From: Novosphingobium mangrovisedimenti
GTDB taxonomy: Bacteria; Pseudomonadota; Alphaproteobacteria; Sphingomonadales; Sphingomonadaceae
Assembly: GCF_025153475.1 (NCBI RefSeq)
Contig: NZ_JANZXA010000001.1
Coordinates: 434,001-498,000, forward strand
Reading direction: 5' to 3'
Length of the DNA: 64,000 nucleotides
Under the pieces are notes generated by a model. That model saw only the letters and a program-made list of their open reading frames with translations. It was not told where the DNA came from and made no database searches. The translations under genes and the position numbers were made by a program. Below are positions 53,353-62,675 of this stretch, one piece after another. Within the stretch, counting starts at the first letter, position 1; every line of letters begins with the position of its first letter.

Positions 53353-54477
53353 GTGCCTGTGCGGGTAGCCTACGTTTCAGTAGCGACACCTTCGTCCCGT
53401 CGGTCGTGGAGCGGCATTCCCTGGTATTCGCTCAGGGCGCTGCGGGAACGCTTTCCCGACACGCATGTAATCGACACGCCCCGTCTGGACCGGGCCATTG
53501 AAACGCTGGCGGCCGCCGAGCGCTTCCGCGTCAATGTCCGGCGCAATCCGCTCGTTTCGCAGCTCTATCGCCGCGCCATCAATGCCGCGCTCGAACAGAT
53601 CCAGCCCGATGTGGTGGTGGGCGTCGCCGCCGCCCACAAGCTTGCGCTCATCGATCCCAAGTGGCCGATGGTCTACGCGTCCGATGCGCTCTTCGGCACG
53701 GTCGTGGACTACTACCTCAAGTACCACAGCTATACCGAGCGCACGCGGCGGCAGGGCAACAAGCTGCAAAGGGAACTCCTCAAGCGCACCGACCGCGTCC
53801 TGCTGGCCTCGTCATGGGCGGCGCAGGACGCAATGGAACGCTACGACCTTCCGCACGAGAAGGTCCGCGTCGTGCCGATGGGGGCCAACATCGACAGCGT
53901 CCCGACCTTCGCGGAGCCCCCGCTGGACGGTCCGCTCCGCCTGATCTTCGTCGGCTACGCCTGGGAACGCAAGGGCGGCCCGCTGGTGCTCGACATCTGG
54001 CGTGAACTGCATGGCCGGACGGACGGCAATGTCGAGCTGCACATCATCGGATCGCGCCCCAAGGCTGCGCTCGGGCTGGAAAACGTGATCGTGCACGGCG
54101 CGATCGACAAGACCGACCCGGCTGCCTACCGCACCTTCATCGACCTGTATCAGAATGCGCATTTCCTGCTCATGCCAAGCCGCCAGGAAGCCTACGGAAT
54201 CGTCTATTGCGAGGCTGCCGCCTTCGGCCGGCCTTCGATCGGGACCGAGACCGGCGGCGTGCCGACGATCGTGCGCGACAACGAGACCGGCCTGATCCTG
54301 CCCTTCGATGCCTCTCCAAAGGCCTATGCGGATCGCATTCTTGCCTTGTGGTCGGATCCCGGCCGCTACCGGGCCATGTGCCACGCAGCCCGCAAGGATT
54401 TCGAGGAGCGGCTGAACTGGACCCAGTGGGGGCAGTCGGTCGAGACGGCGATCAACGAGGCCGTCTCGGGCCATTGA
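53353..54477 (+). CDS. Family 4 glycosyltransferase (GT-B)
   Basis: A 374-residue GT-B enzyme. The C-terminal half has LIFVGYAWERKGGPLVLDI, the FLLMPSRQEAYGIVYCEAAAFGRPSIGTETGGVPTIV region with the EAYGIVYCEA form of the GT4 E-x7-E motif, and NETGLILPF. The N-terminal half is the acceptor domain. It probably adds a hexose or mannose-type unit from a nucleotide donor. The start is GTG at 53353; GTG at 53359 is equally possible. It follows the ketosynthase by 61 bases, probably in the same transcript. Confidence 0.9.
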   Translation: MPVRVAYVSVATPSSRRSWSGIPWYSLRALRERFPDTHVIDTPRLDRAIETLAAAERFRVNVRRNPLVSQLYRRAINAALEQIQPDVVVGVAAAHKLALIDPKWPMVYASDALFGTVVDYYLKYHSYTERTRRQGNKLQRELLKRTDRVLLASSWAAQDAMERYDLPHEKVRVVPMGANIDSVPTFAEPPLDGPLRLIFVGYAWERKGGPLVLDIWRELHGRTDGNVELHIIGSRPKAALGLENVIVHGAIDKTDPAAYRTFIDLYQNAHFLLMPSRQEAYGIVYCEAAAFGRPSIGTETGGVPTIVRDNETGLILPFDASPKAYADRILALWSDPGRYRAMCHAARKDFEERLNWTQWGQSVETAINEAVSGH

Positions 54478-54643
54478 CCGGCGGGCCCCGCGAACGGAGA
54501 CAAATCGCCACCTGCAGCCTCCGGCCAACGCACGAGGCGGGCATCGCCCCCCATTCGCGCAAGCAGGCACTGGACCCCGGCGCCCGATGACGCCACAGTC
54601 CGCGTTGCATCGGTAAACTGACAGAAGGTGGAGACGTCCAGGA

Positions 54644-55765
54644 ATGCGCAATGAGCTTTTGCGACCGCTAGCGGCACTGTTACTGCTTGCTGGCTGCGGC
54701 GATGGCTCCGGTGGCACTCCCGTGTCATCGACGCCGACTTCCACCCCGACGCCGACACCCACGGCGACGCCAACTCCCACCCCGACGCCGACGCCAACCC
54801 AGAGCTTCCCCTACACGCCCATCGCTGCGCTGACTGCATCGGTGGGCCCGAGGCTTCCGCTGGGCAAATGCGTCAACATGGGCAACCAGCTCGAGGCACC
54901 CAACGAAGGCGACCTGGGACGCAAGATCGCCGATTCCGATTTTCCGTTCATCAAGGCCGGCGGGTTCGACACGGTCCGCATCCCGATCCGTTTCTCTGGA
55001 CATGCCGCGACCACGGCGCCCTACACGATCGATTCCGCGTTCATGAGCCGCGTGCAACATGTCGTGACGACCGCGACCAACGCGGGTCTGAACGTCATCA
55101 TCGACATGCATCACTATGACGAGATGAACGATGATCCGACGGGGCAGCTGGACCGTTTCGTCTCCATGTGGCGGCAGATCGCCACCACGTTCCGGAACGC
55201 GCCCGACACCGTCTGGTTCGAATTGCTGAACGAGCCGAAGAACGTGCTGACCAACAGCAACCTGCTCAATTTCTACAATCCGGCCCTGTCCGCCATCCGC
55301 GAAACCAATGTAACCCGCTCCGTAATCATCGGCGGCGGCCTCACGTCCAACATCCAGTCGCTGGCAACGCTGAAAATGCCCAACGACCCCTATGTCGTGC
55401 CGACGTTCCACTATTACGATCCGTTCGAGTTCACCCACCAGGGCGCGACATTCATAACGCCGACGCCGCCCGTCGGCGTGACCTTCGGCAGCGACACGGA
55501 CTACGCCAATCTCAGCGCGGACCTGAATCTGGTCACCGATTACTACACGCGGACCGGCCGGGTGCCGTTCATCGGCGAATATGGCGCCTACGAGGACATT
55601 CCGCTGGACCAGCGGGCCACGTATTACGGCGCGGTCAGCCACGCCTTTGCATCGATCGGAATACAGAGCTGCGCCTGGTCCTATGTGAACACGTTCCAGC
55701 TGCGCGACAGTTCCGGCTGGATTACCGAGATCACGGACCTGATCGCGACCACCACGACCAAATGA
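54644..55765 (+). CDS. Glycoside hydrolase family 5 lipoprotein (endoglucanase-like)
   Basis: A 373-residue exported enzyme. The leader ends LLAGC, a lipobox with Cys18. A threonine-proline linker (TPTPTPTATPTPTP-type, residues about 30-52) follows, then a GH5 (beta/alpha)8 domain. That domain has NMGNQLEAP, TVRIPIRFSG, VIIDMHHYDE, WFELLNEPKN with acid/base Glu197, and FIGEYGAYED with nucleophile Glu312. It would cleave beta-glucan-type bonds in the periplasm or at the outer membrane, perhaps trimming or releasing EPS. It lies between the GT4 and ugd genes. Confidence 0.9.
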   Translation: MRNELLRPLAALLLLAGCGDGSGGTPVSSTPTSTPTPTPTATPTPTPTPTPTQSFPYTPIAALTASVGPRLPLGKCVNMGNQLEAPNEGDLGRKIADSDFPFIKAGGFDTVRIPIRFSGHAATTAPYTIDSAFMSRVQHVVTTATNAGLNVIIDMHHYDEMNDDPTGQLDRFVSMWRQIATTFRNAPDTVWFELLNEPKNVLTNSNLLNFYNPALSAIRETNVTRSVIIGGGLTSNIQSLATLKMPNDPYVVPTFHYYDPFEFTHQGATFITPTPPVGVTFGSDTDYANLSADLNLVTDYYTRTGRVPFIGEYGAYEDIPLDQRATYYGAVSHAFASIGIQSCAWSYVNTFQLRDSSGWITEITDLIATTTTK

Positions 55766-56020
55766 ACCGATAACGTCTCCGCCGGCCCGAATCGCACAGT
55801 GCCGATTTCCGTGTCGAGGACTACTGGCAACGGCCTCCTCGTTGTCCCCAAACCAGTCACTTTCGTGACAAAAACAGTCATCCGACACCTGTGCCCGGAT
55901 GACTGCGGGCATTCTTGTTTCGCAACCGCAGCATAACCCATTTCGCATTTGCAGTAGATGGGGAATGATGCAAAGCAATGCCCGATCGACAGGCTCATTC
56001 CTCGGGGGAACGCTGGCAAC

Positions 56021-57322
56021 ATGCAGATCGCAATCATCGGCTCGGGTTATGTAGGGCTGGTTTCGGGCACCTGCTTTGCGGACTTCGGACACGATGTGGT
56101 CTGCGTCGACAAGGACCCGAAGAAGATCGAGGCGCTGAAGGCTGGCAAGATGCCCATTTTCGAGCCCGGCCTCGAAGACCTCGTCGCCAAGAATGTCGCC
56201 GCCGGACGGCTCTCGTTCACGACCGATCTCGGCGAGGCCATGAAGGGTGCGCGGATCGTGTTCATTGCGGTCGGCACGCCGTCGCGCCGCGGCGACGGGC
56301 ATGCCGACCTGCAGTATGTCTATGGTGCGGCCGGCGAGCTTGCGCGGTACATCGACGGGTTCGTGGTCGTGGTTGACAAGTCCACCGTACCCGTGGGCAC
56401 CGGAGACGAAGTGGAACGCATCATCCGCGCGGCCAATCCCGAAGCGGACTTCGCGGTGGCATCCAATCCGGAGTTCCTGCGCGAAGGCGCCGCGATCGAC
56501 GATTTCAAGCGCCCCGACCGCATCGTGATCGGCGTGGAGGAAGAGCGTGCCGCCAAGGTGCTGGAGGAAGTCTACCGGCCGCTCTACCTCAACAAGTCTC
56601 CACTGGTGCGCATGAGCCGGCGCGGGGCCGAACTCACGAAATATGCCGCCAACGCCTTTCTCGCGGTGAAGATCACCTTCATCAACGAGATCGCCGACTT
56701 GTGCGAGAAGGTCGGCGCGAACGTCCAGGACGTTTCGCGCGGCATCGGGCTGGACAACCGCATCGGTCCCAAGTTCCTCCACGCCGGTCCCGGCTTCGGC
56801 GGAAGCTGCTTTCCCAAGGATACGCTGGCGCTGCTGAAGACCAGCGAGGACTACAACGCGCCGCAGCGGATCGTGGAAACGGTCGTGACGTCCAACGACA
56901 ACCGCAAGCGCGCGATGGGCCGCAAGGTGATCGCCGCCTGCGGTGGCGACGTCCACGGCAAGACGATCGCGGTGCTGGGGCTGACGTTCAAGCCCAACAC
57001 CGACGACATGCGCGATTCGCCGGCGATCGCGATCATCCGCACGATACAGGATGGCGGCGGCCGCATCCGCGCCTACGACCCGGAAGGCATGGAGCAGGCC
57101 AGGCTCATGCTGGACGACGTCACTTACTGTGCCGGTGCCTACGAGGCGATCGAGGGGGCTGATGCACTGGTAATCGTGACCGAATGGGATGCATTCCGCG
57201 CACTCGACCTGACCCGCATCAAGGCCCTTCTCAAGGCGCCGGTGATCGTCGACCTGCGCAATATCTACCCGCGCGAGGAGGTCGAGAACCTGGGCTTCCA
57301 GTATACGGCCGTCGGCCGGTAG
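56021..57322 (+). CDS. ugd: UDP-glucose 6-dehydrogenase
   Basis: A 433-residue enzyme converting UDP-glucose to UDP-glucuronate with two NAD+. It has IAIIGSGYVGLVSGTCFA (NAD loop), STVPVGTG, SNPEFLREG, KYAANAFLAVKITFINEIA and the catalytic Cys263 in FGGSCFPKDTL, followed by LGLTFKPNTDDMRDSPA. The ATG at 56021 matches the usual N-terminus; the open frame upstream is not used. It supplies UDP-glucuronate to the GelK-like transferase and substrate to the UXS-like enzyme. It is the last EPS gene before the ordinary nrdB region. Confidence 0.96.
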   Translation: MQIAIIGSGYVGLVSGTCFADFGHDVVCVDKDPKKIEALKAGKMPIFEPGLEDLVAKNVAAGRLSFTTDLGEAMKGARIVFIAVGTPSRRGDGHADLQYVYGAAGELARYIDGFVVVVDKSTVPVGTGDEVERIIRAANPEADFAVASNPEFLREGAAIDDFKRPDRIVIGVEEERAAKVLEEVYRPLYLNKSPLVRMSRRGAELTKYAANAFLAVKITFINEIADLCEKVGANVQDVSRGIGLDNRIGPKFLHAGPGFGGSCFPKDTLALLKTSEDYNAPQRIVETVVTSNDNRKRAMGRKVIAACGGDVHGKTIAVLGLTFKPNTDDMRDSPAIAIIRTIQDGGGRIRAYDPEGMEQARLMLDDVTYCAGAYEAIEGADALVIVTEWDAFRALDLTRIKALLKAPVIVDLRNIYPREEVENLGFQYTAVGR

Positions 57323-57404
57323 TTCGCCTGTAGATTCAGAGCGTTACCCTCGCTGCGAACAGGAGGGCAACACTGAGACTACTGATTGGGAATGAGGCCC
57401 GGCC

Positions 57405-58457
57405 TCACTCCGCCGCCTGCGTCCCGCCGAACATATCCGGCTCGCTGCCGTCGTCGGTCTCGTCCGTGTCGTTCGCCTTTGCCTTGCGACGCTGGTCGAA
57501 GTTGGCCCACACGGTGTTCCAGTCGCCGCGGGTCGCGCCCTTCGAGTATTCGGTGGCGCGGGTCTCGAAGAAGTTGGCGTGCTCCACACCGTTGAGCAGC
57601 GGGGTCAGCCAGGGGAGCGGGTGCTCGTCCGCCATGTAGATCGCCGGCAGGCCGAGCTGGCCCAAGCGCCAGTCGGCGATGTAGCGGATGTACTTCTTGA
57701 TGTCCTTGGCGCTCATGCCGGGCACCGGGCCCATCTCGAAGGCGAGGTCGATGAAGTTGTCCTCCAGCCGCACCGTCTTCTGGCAACAGTCGATAATGTC
57801 TTCCTTCACCGCCTTGGTCAGGCAGCCGCGTTCCTTCACGAAGGTGTGGAACAGCTTGGTGATGCCTTCGCAGTGCAGCGATTCGTCGCGGATCGACCAG
57901 GTGACGATCTGGCCCATGCCCTTCATCTTGTTGAAGCGCGGGAAATTCATCAGCATCGCGAAGCTGGCGAAGAGCTGCAGCCCCTCGGTGAAGCCGCCGA
58001 ACATAGCGAGCGTGCGGGCAATATCCTCGTCGCTGTCGACGCCGAAGGTGTGCATGTAGTCATGCTTCGCCTTCAGTTCCTCGTATTCGAGGAAGGCGCC
58101 ATATTCGCTCTCGGGCATGCCGATGGTGTCGAGCAGGTGCGAGTAGGCCGCGATGTGCACCGTCTCCATGTTGGAGAAGGCGGTGAGCATCATTTTGATC
58201 TCGGTCGGCTTGAAGACGCGCGCGTACTTCTCGTGGTAGCAGTCCTGCACTTCCACGTCGGCCTGCGTGAAGAAACGGAAGATCTGCGTCAGCAGGTTGC
58301 GCTCGTGCTCCGAAATCTTCTGCGCCCAGTCGCGGCAATCCTCCCCCAGCGGCACTTCCTCGGGCAGCCAGTGAACCTGCTGCTGGCGCTTCCAGAAGTC
58401 GTAGGCCCAGGGGTATTCGAAGGGCTTGTAGGTCTTGCGGGCTTCCAACAGCGACAT
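57405..58457 (-). CDS. nrdB: Ribonucleoside-diphosphate reductase, beta subunit (class Ia)
   Basis: A 350-residue diiron protein that generates the radical for deoxyribonucleotide synthesis. Iron ligand motifs are DVEVQDCYHEK, NMETVHIAAYSHLL (ExxH with a tyrosine at the usual radical position) and IRDESLHCEG (ExxH). The C-terminal tail is acidic and ends MFGGTQAAE, as needed to bind the alpha subunit. nrdA is not adjacent within the window. It is convergent with ugd. Ordinary chromosomal gene, marking the right edge of the EPS island. Confidence 0.95.
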   Translation of the reverse strand: MSLLEARKTYKPFEYPWAYDFWKRQQQVHWLPEEVPLGEDCRDWAQKISEHERNLLTQIFRFFTQADVEVQDCYHEKYARVFKPTEIKMMLTAFSNMETVHIAAYSHLLDTIGMPESEYGAFLEYEELKAKHDYMHTFGVDSDEDIARTLAMFGGFTEGLQLFASFAMLMNFPRFNKMKGMGQIVTWSIRDESLHCEGITKLFHTFVKERGCLTKAVKEDIIDCCQKTVRLEDNFIDLAFEMGPVPGMSAKDIKKYIRYIADWRLGQLGLPAIYMADEHPLPWLTPLLNGVEHANFFETRATEYSKGATRGDWNTVWANFDQRRKAKANDTDETDDGSEPDMFGGTQAAE

Positions 58458-58751
58458 GAGCGACTACTCCGGTGTGCGATTCGGCTTCGTTTCCCGGCGC
58501 TTCCTGCGCGCCGGGCGGGGAAATTTCGACGCGCCCCTCAGGCCGGAGCACGAAATCTCACGATACCTAAATTTAGCCGCAAGAGGAGTGATCTGGCGCA
58601 ACGATCCACAGTCACGTTTGCATATATCTTGCGGGTCAACGGATATGGGGACGCAAGCGCTTGTAGGCAATATAACAGCCGAACCGCCCGGAACCGGGCA
58701 GGCATGCCGCGGGTTTCCCCCATGGAGGCGCAAGCGAATGGAGGACGGACG

Positions 58752-59003
58752 ATGAGTCAGATGCAATCGGGCGAACAGGTCTGGACGACCGTGGTCGGAA
58801 CGATCCGCAAGGGCATGAAAGTGATCGCGCCGGACGGTTCGTGCCTGGGCACGGTCGCCAGCATCGATCACGACGCCGTGAAGCTGGAAGGCGGCAGCGG
58901 CGACGACTTCATTTCGCTTACCCAGATCGACGGCGTCAGCGAGGAAGGCGTGCTGCTTTCCACACGCGGCGACGCGACCTTCGGGCTGGGTGGACAGCCC
59001 TAG
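58752..59003 (+). CDS. DUF2171 family protein
   Basis: An 83-residue soluble protein. GMKVIAPDGSCLGTVASIDHDAVKLEG and the DDFISLTQIDGV segment match the DUF2171/PRC-barrel-like family, whose function is unknown. ATG at 58752 follows GGACGG. A second member lies 680 bases downstream (59682-59909). It is divergent from nrdB. Confidence 0.75.
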   Translation: MSQMQSGEQVWTTVVGTIRKGMKVIAPDGSCLGTVASIDHDAVKLEGGSGDDFISLTQIDGVSEEGVLLSTRGDATFGLGGQP

Positions 59004-59108
59004 GCAGGCAGGCATGGTCCGCGCGCTCACCCTGCCTCTTCCCGGAATTGCACTCCGGGAAAGACCGGGCAGAGGCGCGGATGGCGGCGCGATCTCCGGC
59101 CGGAAGCC

Positions 59109-59501
59109 TTACTTCCAGAACCAGCGCGGGGAGAGCTTGCGACCCTTGCGGAAGCTCCACATCTGCACGTAGAGCCAGATCCCCGAGATCGAAAAGAAGA
59201 CCAGCGCGAGCCCCGAAAGAACCGAGATCACCGTGCCGACCGTTCCGAACGTCTCGCCGGAGTGGAGATGATGGAACAGGCCCACCATCGAGCGGATGCC
59301 GGTAGCATCGGCACGCGGCGGCGTGCAACGCCAGCCCTCGGGGCACGCGAAGCCCGGCGGCGGCGTGGCGGCGGCCTGTGCAGCCGGATCGGGAGCGCCG
59401 GCAGGCCACAGCACCGCAACCTGGCTAAGCACGCCTGTCACCGCAATCCAGAGCATGAAAACGCCAAAAAATACCGAAATCCATCGGTGCCATTTACGCA
59501 T
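59109..59501 (-). CDS. PepSY-associated-type small membrane protein
   Basis: A 130-residue protein with an N-terminal helix (residues 9-31), a periplasmic loop with two cysteines (ACPEGWRCTPP) and a second helix at about residues 88-112, ending in a basic tail. RKWHRWISVFFGVFMLWIAVTG and FHHLHSGETFG resemble PepSY-associated TM helix proteins, the heme- or reductase-linked family with conserved His residues. The function is unknown. It is convergent with the first DUF2171 gene. Confidence 0.7.
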   Translation of the reverse strand: MRKWHRWISVFFGVFMLWIAVTGVLSQVAVLWPAGAPDPAAQAAATPPPGFACPEGWRCTPPRADATGIRSMVGLFHHLHSGETFGTVGTVISVLSGLALVFFSISGIWLYVQMWSFRKGRKLSPRWFWK

Positions 59502-59681
59502 GGAAGAATCCTGTTGTGAGGGCCGAGTAATTGCAAGTTATGCAAGCGGATTTGTCCCGCATTCTCAAGCAGCAAATTGTCGCAGTTGGTATGATCGGGA
59601 TCAACGCGGCGCGGGAACGATTGGCCGCCGGACGGCGTTGAATCGGTATCGCATCGGGCAAGAGGGAAAGGAGGCCTTCTC

Positions 59682-59909
59682 ATGCTGGAAAAGTTCCATA
59701 TCCGCCACGACATGGAAGTCACCACCGATACCGGCACGCACGTCGGCACGGTCGACGGCATCAGCCGCGATCATCTCAAGCTGACTCGTGCGGACAGTTC
59801 GGACGGCACCTATCACTACATCTCGCTGCAAAACGTCGAGAAGGTCGAGGGAAACCGCATCTACCTGAAACAGGGCACGCCAATCCCGATGGGCGCCGGC
59901 GCGCCCTGA
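59682..59909 (+). CDS. DUF2171 family protein (paralogue)
   Basis: A 75-residue protein. HDMEVTTDTGTHVGTVDGISRDHLKLTR and YHYISLQNVEKVEG are the same DUF2171 pattern as at 58752-59003. AAAGGAGG precedes the ATG, a strong ribosome binding site. Stress-related or membrane-surface roles have been suggested for such small proteins but are not established. Confidence 0.75.
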   Translation: MLEKFHIRHDMEVTTDTGTHVGTVDGISRDHLKLTRADSSDGTYHYISLQNVEKVEGNRIYLKQGTPIPMGAGAP

Positions 59910-60098
59910 CGCGCTGCGCCAGCCGCATGCCAGCCCCTGACAACGGGCCGGGCCTCACTGTTGCGACGTCCGGGCATTTTGCCTGTGCCTGCATGGCCGG
60001 GGATCATCTCCGCGAAGTTATGATACACAGTGGATGACATCTATTTCCTTCCGCACGGGGTGCTGATAGGTCGGGCACCAACAAGGCCGAAGGGAGAA

Positions 60099-62531
60099 AT
60101 GGGCGTGAAGGCAGGATACGGAAAGCTCGCGATGGCAACGGCTCTGGCGATAACGGGCCCGTTGGCGCTTTCAGCCTGCGACCGCCCCGCGCAGCCCGTC
60201 ACCAAGCTGATGACGGCCGATCCCGACGAATGGCCGAGCTGGGGCCGCACCGGCTCCGAAACCCACTATTCCCCGCTCGACCAGATCGATGCGGACAATG
60301 TCGCGGGCCTCAGGCTCGCCTGGCATTTCGACCTGGAGCCCGGCTATTCCCCCACCACCCCGCTGATGGCCGAGGGCAAGGTGTTCATCACCAGCGGCCA
60401 CTCGCACATCCGCGCCTTCGATGCCGAGACCGGCAAGCTGCTGTGGGAATACGACGGCGGCACGCGCGAGCGCGCGACTTCGGCGCTGCAGATGTCGTGG
60501 GGCAACAAGGGCATCGCCTACGACAAGGGGCACGTCTTCCTCGCCACCACCGATGGCTACGTCGTCTCGCTTGATGCCGAAACCGGCCAGGAAGCCTGGA
60601 AGACCTACGACTATCCCGACGATTCCCCGCGCAATTCGAACGGCGCGCCGCGCGTGTTCGGCGGCAAGGTGATCGTCGGCTTCGGCGGCGCGGACATCAG
60701 CCCCGCGCGCGGCTTCGTCACTGCCTATGACGAGGAGACCGGCAAGCAGGCCTGGCGCTTCTACACCACCCCCGGCGATGCCGTGGCCCCGGCCAACAAG
60801 AAGGCCGAGGCGGTCATGCGCAAGACATGGCCGAGCGGATGGAAGAACGAGGACGGCACCCGGCGCGGCGGCGGCGGCACCATGTGGAACGCCTTCAGCT
60901 ACGATCCCGATCTCAACCTGATCTACCTCGGCGTCGGCAACGGCTTTCCCTACAACCGCGACCGGCGCAGCCCCGGCGGAGGCGACAACCTGTTCCTCGC
61001 CTCGATCGTCGCGGTCGATGCCGATACCGGCACATACAAGTGGCACTATCAGGTCTGCCCCGGCGAGCAGTGGGACTGCACCGCCACCACCGACATGACC
61101 CTCGCCACGCTCAAGATCGACGGCAAGGCACGCAAGGTGCTGATGCAGGCACCGAAGAACGGCTTCTTCTACGTGCTCGACCGCGAGACCGGCGAACTGC
61201 TCAACCAGCCGGGCAAGATCGCCAAGGTCACCTGGGCCGATCACATCGACATGAAGACGGGCCGCCCGGTCGAGAACCCCGGCATCCGCTACAACGGCAA
61301 GCCCGGCATGTTCGAGATGTGGCCCGGGCCGACGGGCGCGCATTCGTGGATGCCGCAAGCCTACAGCCCTGACACCGGCCTCGTGTACATCCCGGTGCTG
61401 GAGAACGGCGCGCTGATCGGCGACGGCATGGACGGCGGCGGCGAGATTGCCCGCGGTATGGGCGTCACGCTGATCCCCGAAGTCGACCTGCCCGGAGGCC
61501 ACCGCAGCTTCCTCAAGGCCTGGGACCCGGTGACGCAGACCGAGGTCTGGAAGGTCCAGCTGCCCGGTGCCTGGCCCGGCGGCGTGATGGCGACCGCGGG
61601 CAACCTCGTCTTCGAAGGGCAGATCGACGGCAAGTTCGTCGCGCGCGATGCGAAGACCGGCAAGGAACTGTGGTCGTTCAAGGCCGTCAGCCCGATCGTC
61701 GGCGCGCCGATCACCTATCGCATGAACGGCAGGCAGTACGTCACCGTCATCACCGGCGCGGGCGGTCAGGGCGCGGGGATGCAGACGATCGCCGATGCGC
61801 CCTACCGCACCGACTACCGCCTGCCACGCCGCGTGCTGACCTTCTCGCTCGATGGCAAGGACACGCTGCTGCCCTTCCAGTACACCGAGCCCACCCCGCC
61901 CGCCGACCCCGGCTACAAGCCCGATCCGGCGCGCAGCCAGGCCGGGTTCATGGCGTTCGCCGGCAATGCCTGCCTCGTCTGCCACGGCTGGAACGCCGTC
62001 GGCGGCGGTGCCGCGCCGGACCTGCGCTATTCGCCCGTCATCACCGACGCCGCGACCTTCCATGCAATCGTGAAGGAAGGCGGGCTCAAGATGAACGGCA
62101 TGCCGCCTTTCCCGCAGATCTCCGACAAGGATCTCGAGAACCTGCGCTTCTACCTGCGCACGCGCGCGCAGCAGGCTCCGGCCGAGAAGAAAGCGCTGAT
62201 GGACAAGCTCAAGGCCGCCAGGGCAAGCACGGCCAGACCGCAGGACTTCCCCGGCAAGTGGAACATCGTGATCCAGTCGCCAATAGGGCCGCAGAAAGCC
62301 GTGCTCGAGCTCAAGGTGGACGGCAATGTCGTCACCGGCACGGCGAAGGCCGAACAGGGTAGCGTCGATCTGGCGGGGGCGTTCAAGGACGGGCGGATCA
62401 AGATCAAGGGCAAGGCCTCGATGCCGATGCCGATCACCGTCGCCTACGACCTGACGGTGAAGGACGGCGAACTCGAAGGCGAAAACTCCAACGGCCCGTT
62501 CGGCACGTTCCCGGTAACCGGAACGCACTAG
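60099..62531 (+). CDS. PQQ-dependent alcohol dehydrogenase lipoprotein with cytochrome c and extra C-terminal domain
   Basis: An 810-residue quinoprotein. The leader MGVKAGYGKLAMATALA ends in LSACD, a lipobox-like cysteine. The eight-bladed PQQ propeller spans about residues 40-590, with repeated W-motifs (AFDAETGKLLWEY, SLDAETGQEAWKTY). A cytochrome c domain follows with CLVCH at residues 625-629. Unlike many methanol/ethanol dehydrogenases I see no adjacent cysteine pair near the active site. After the cytochrome, about 95 residues (GKWNIVIQSPIGPQ to the end) form a beta-rich domain of lipocalin-like pattern. GTG at 60105 is an alternative start. The stop TAG comes from the adjoining repeat element. 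Confidence 0.88.
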   Translation: MGVKAGYGKLAMATALAITGPLALSACDRPAQPVTKLMTADPDEWPSWGRTGSETHYSPLDQIDADNVAGLRLAWHFDLEPGYSPTTPLMAEGKVFITSGHSHIRAFDAETGKLLWEYDGGTRERATSALQMSWGNKGIAYDKGHVFLATTDGYVVSLDAETGQEAWKTYDYPDDSPRNSNGAPRVFGGKVIVGFGGADISPARGFVTAYDEETGKQAWRFYTTPGDAVAPANKKAEAVMRKTWPSGWKNEDGTRRGGGGTMWNAFSYDPDLNLIYLGVGNGFPYNRDRRSPGGGDNLFLASIVAVDADTGTYKWHYQVCPGEQWDCTATTDMTLATLKIDGKARKVLMQAPKNGFFYVLDRETGELLNQPGKIAKVTWADHIDMKTGRPVENPGIRYNGKPGMFEMWPGPTGAHSWMPQAYSPDTGLVYIPVLENGALIGDGMDGGGEIARGMGVTLIPEVDLPGGHRSFLKAWDPVTQTEVWKVQLPGAWPGGVMATAGNLVFEGQIDGKFVARDAKTGKELWSFKAVSPIVGAPITYRMNGRQYVTVITGAGGQGAGMQTIADAPYRTDYRLPRRVLTFSLDGKDTLLPFQYTEPTPPADPGYKPDPARSQAGFMAFAGNACLVCHGWNAVGGGAAPDLRYSPVITDAATFHAIVKEGGLKMNGMPPFPQISDKDLENLRFYLRTRAQQAPAEKKALMDKLKAARASTARPQDFPGKWNIVIQSPIGPQKAVLELKVDGNVVTGTAKAEQGSVDLAGAFKDGRIKIKGKASMPMPITVAYDLTVKDGELEGENSNGPFGTFPVTGTH

Positions 62532-62675
62532 GGCGGATCGACATTCAGCCCTGACGGCCTGCAAATGGCGCTTTTCCGCGCTTCCGGTGCTCACGTACTA
62601 AAAGTACGCTGCGCTCCGGATCCCGTAAAAACACCATTTTCGGCTCGCCATCTTCTGAATGTCGATCCGTCCTAG
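62528..62675. repeat. 148-bp MITE-like palindromic repeat, copy 2
   Basis: This copy has the same length and sequence as copy 1 at 873-1020 except for one base (CTAGGG instead of CTAGGA at the left end), and the same orientation. Its left CTAG provides the TAG stop codon (62529-62531) of the PQQ dehydrogenase gene. The near identity implies recent movement or gene conversion. The two copies bracket the EPS island as direct repeats 61.7 kb apart, so homologous recombination between them could delete or circularise the interval. Confidence 0.85.

Noticed and set aside
54725..56956. Reverse-strand open frame of over 740 codons spanning the GH5 and ugd genes
   Set aside because: It crosses two well-supported plus-strand genes and an intergenic region and has His/Asp/Arg-rich shadow composition.
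58458..58751. Possible NrdR boxes upstream of nrdB (ATATAT-containing words near 58620)
   Set aside because: The sequence matches the NrdR consensus poorly and I could not identify a properly spaced pair.
60171..62594. Very long reverse-strand open frame (over 800 codons) opposite the PQQ dehydrogenase
   Set aside because: It is a mirror of a G+C-rich gene; its product is a low-complexity Arg/Asp/Gly/His-rich sequence with no family features, whereas the plus strand encodes clear PQQ and cytochrome motifs.
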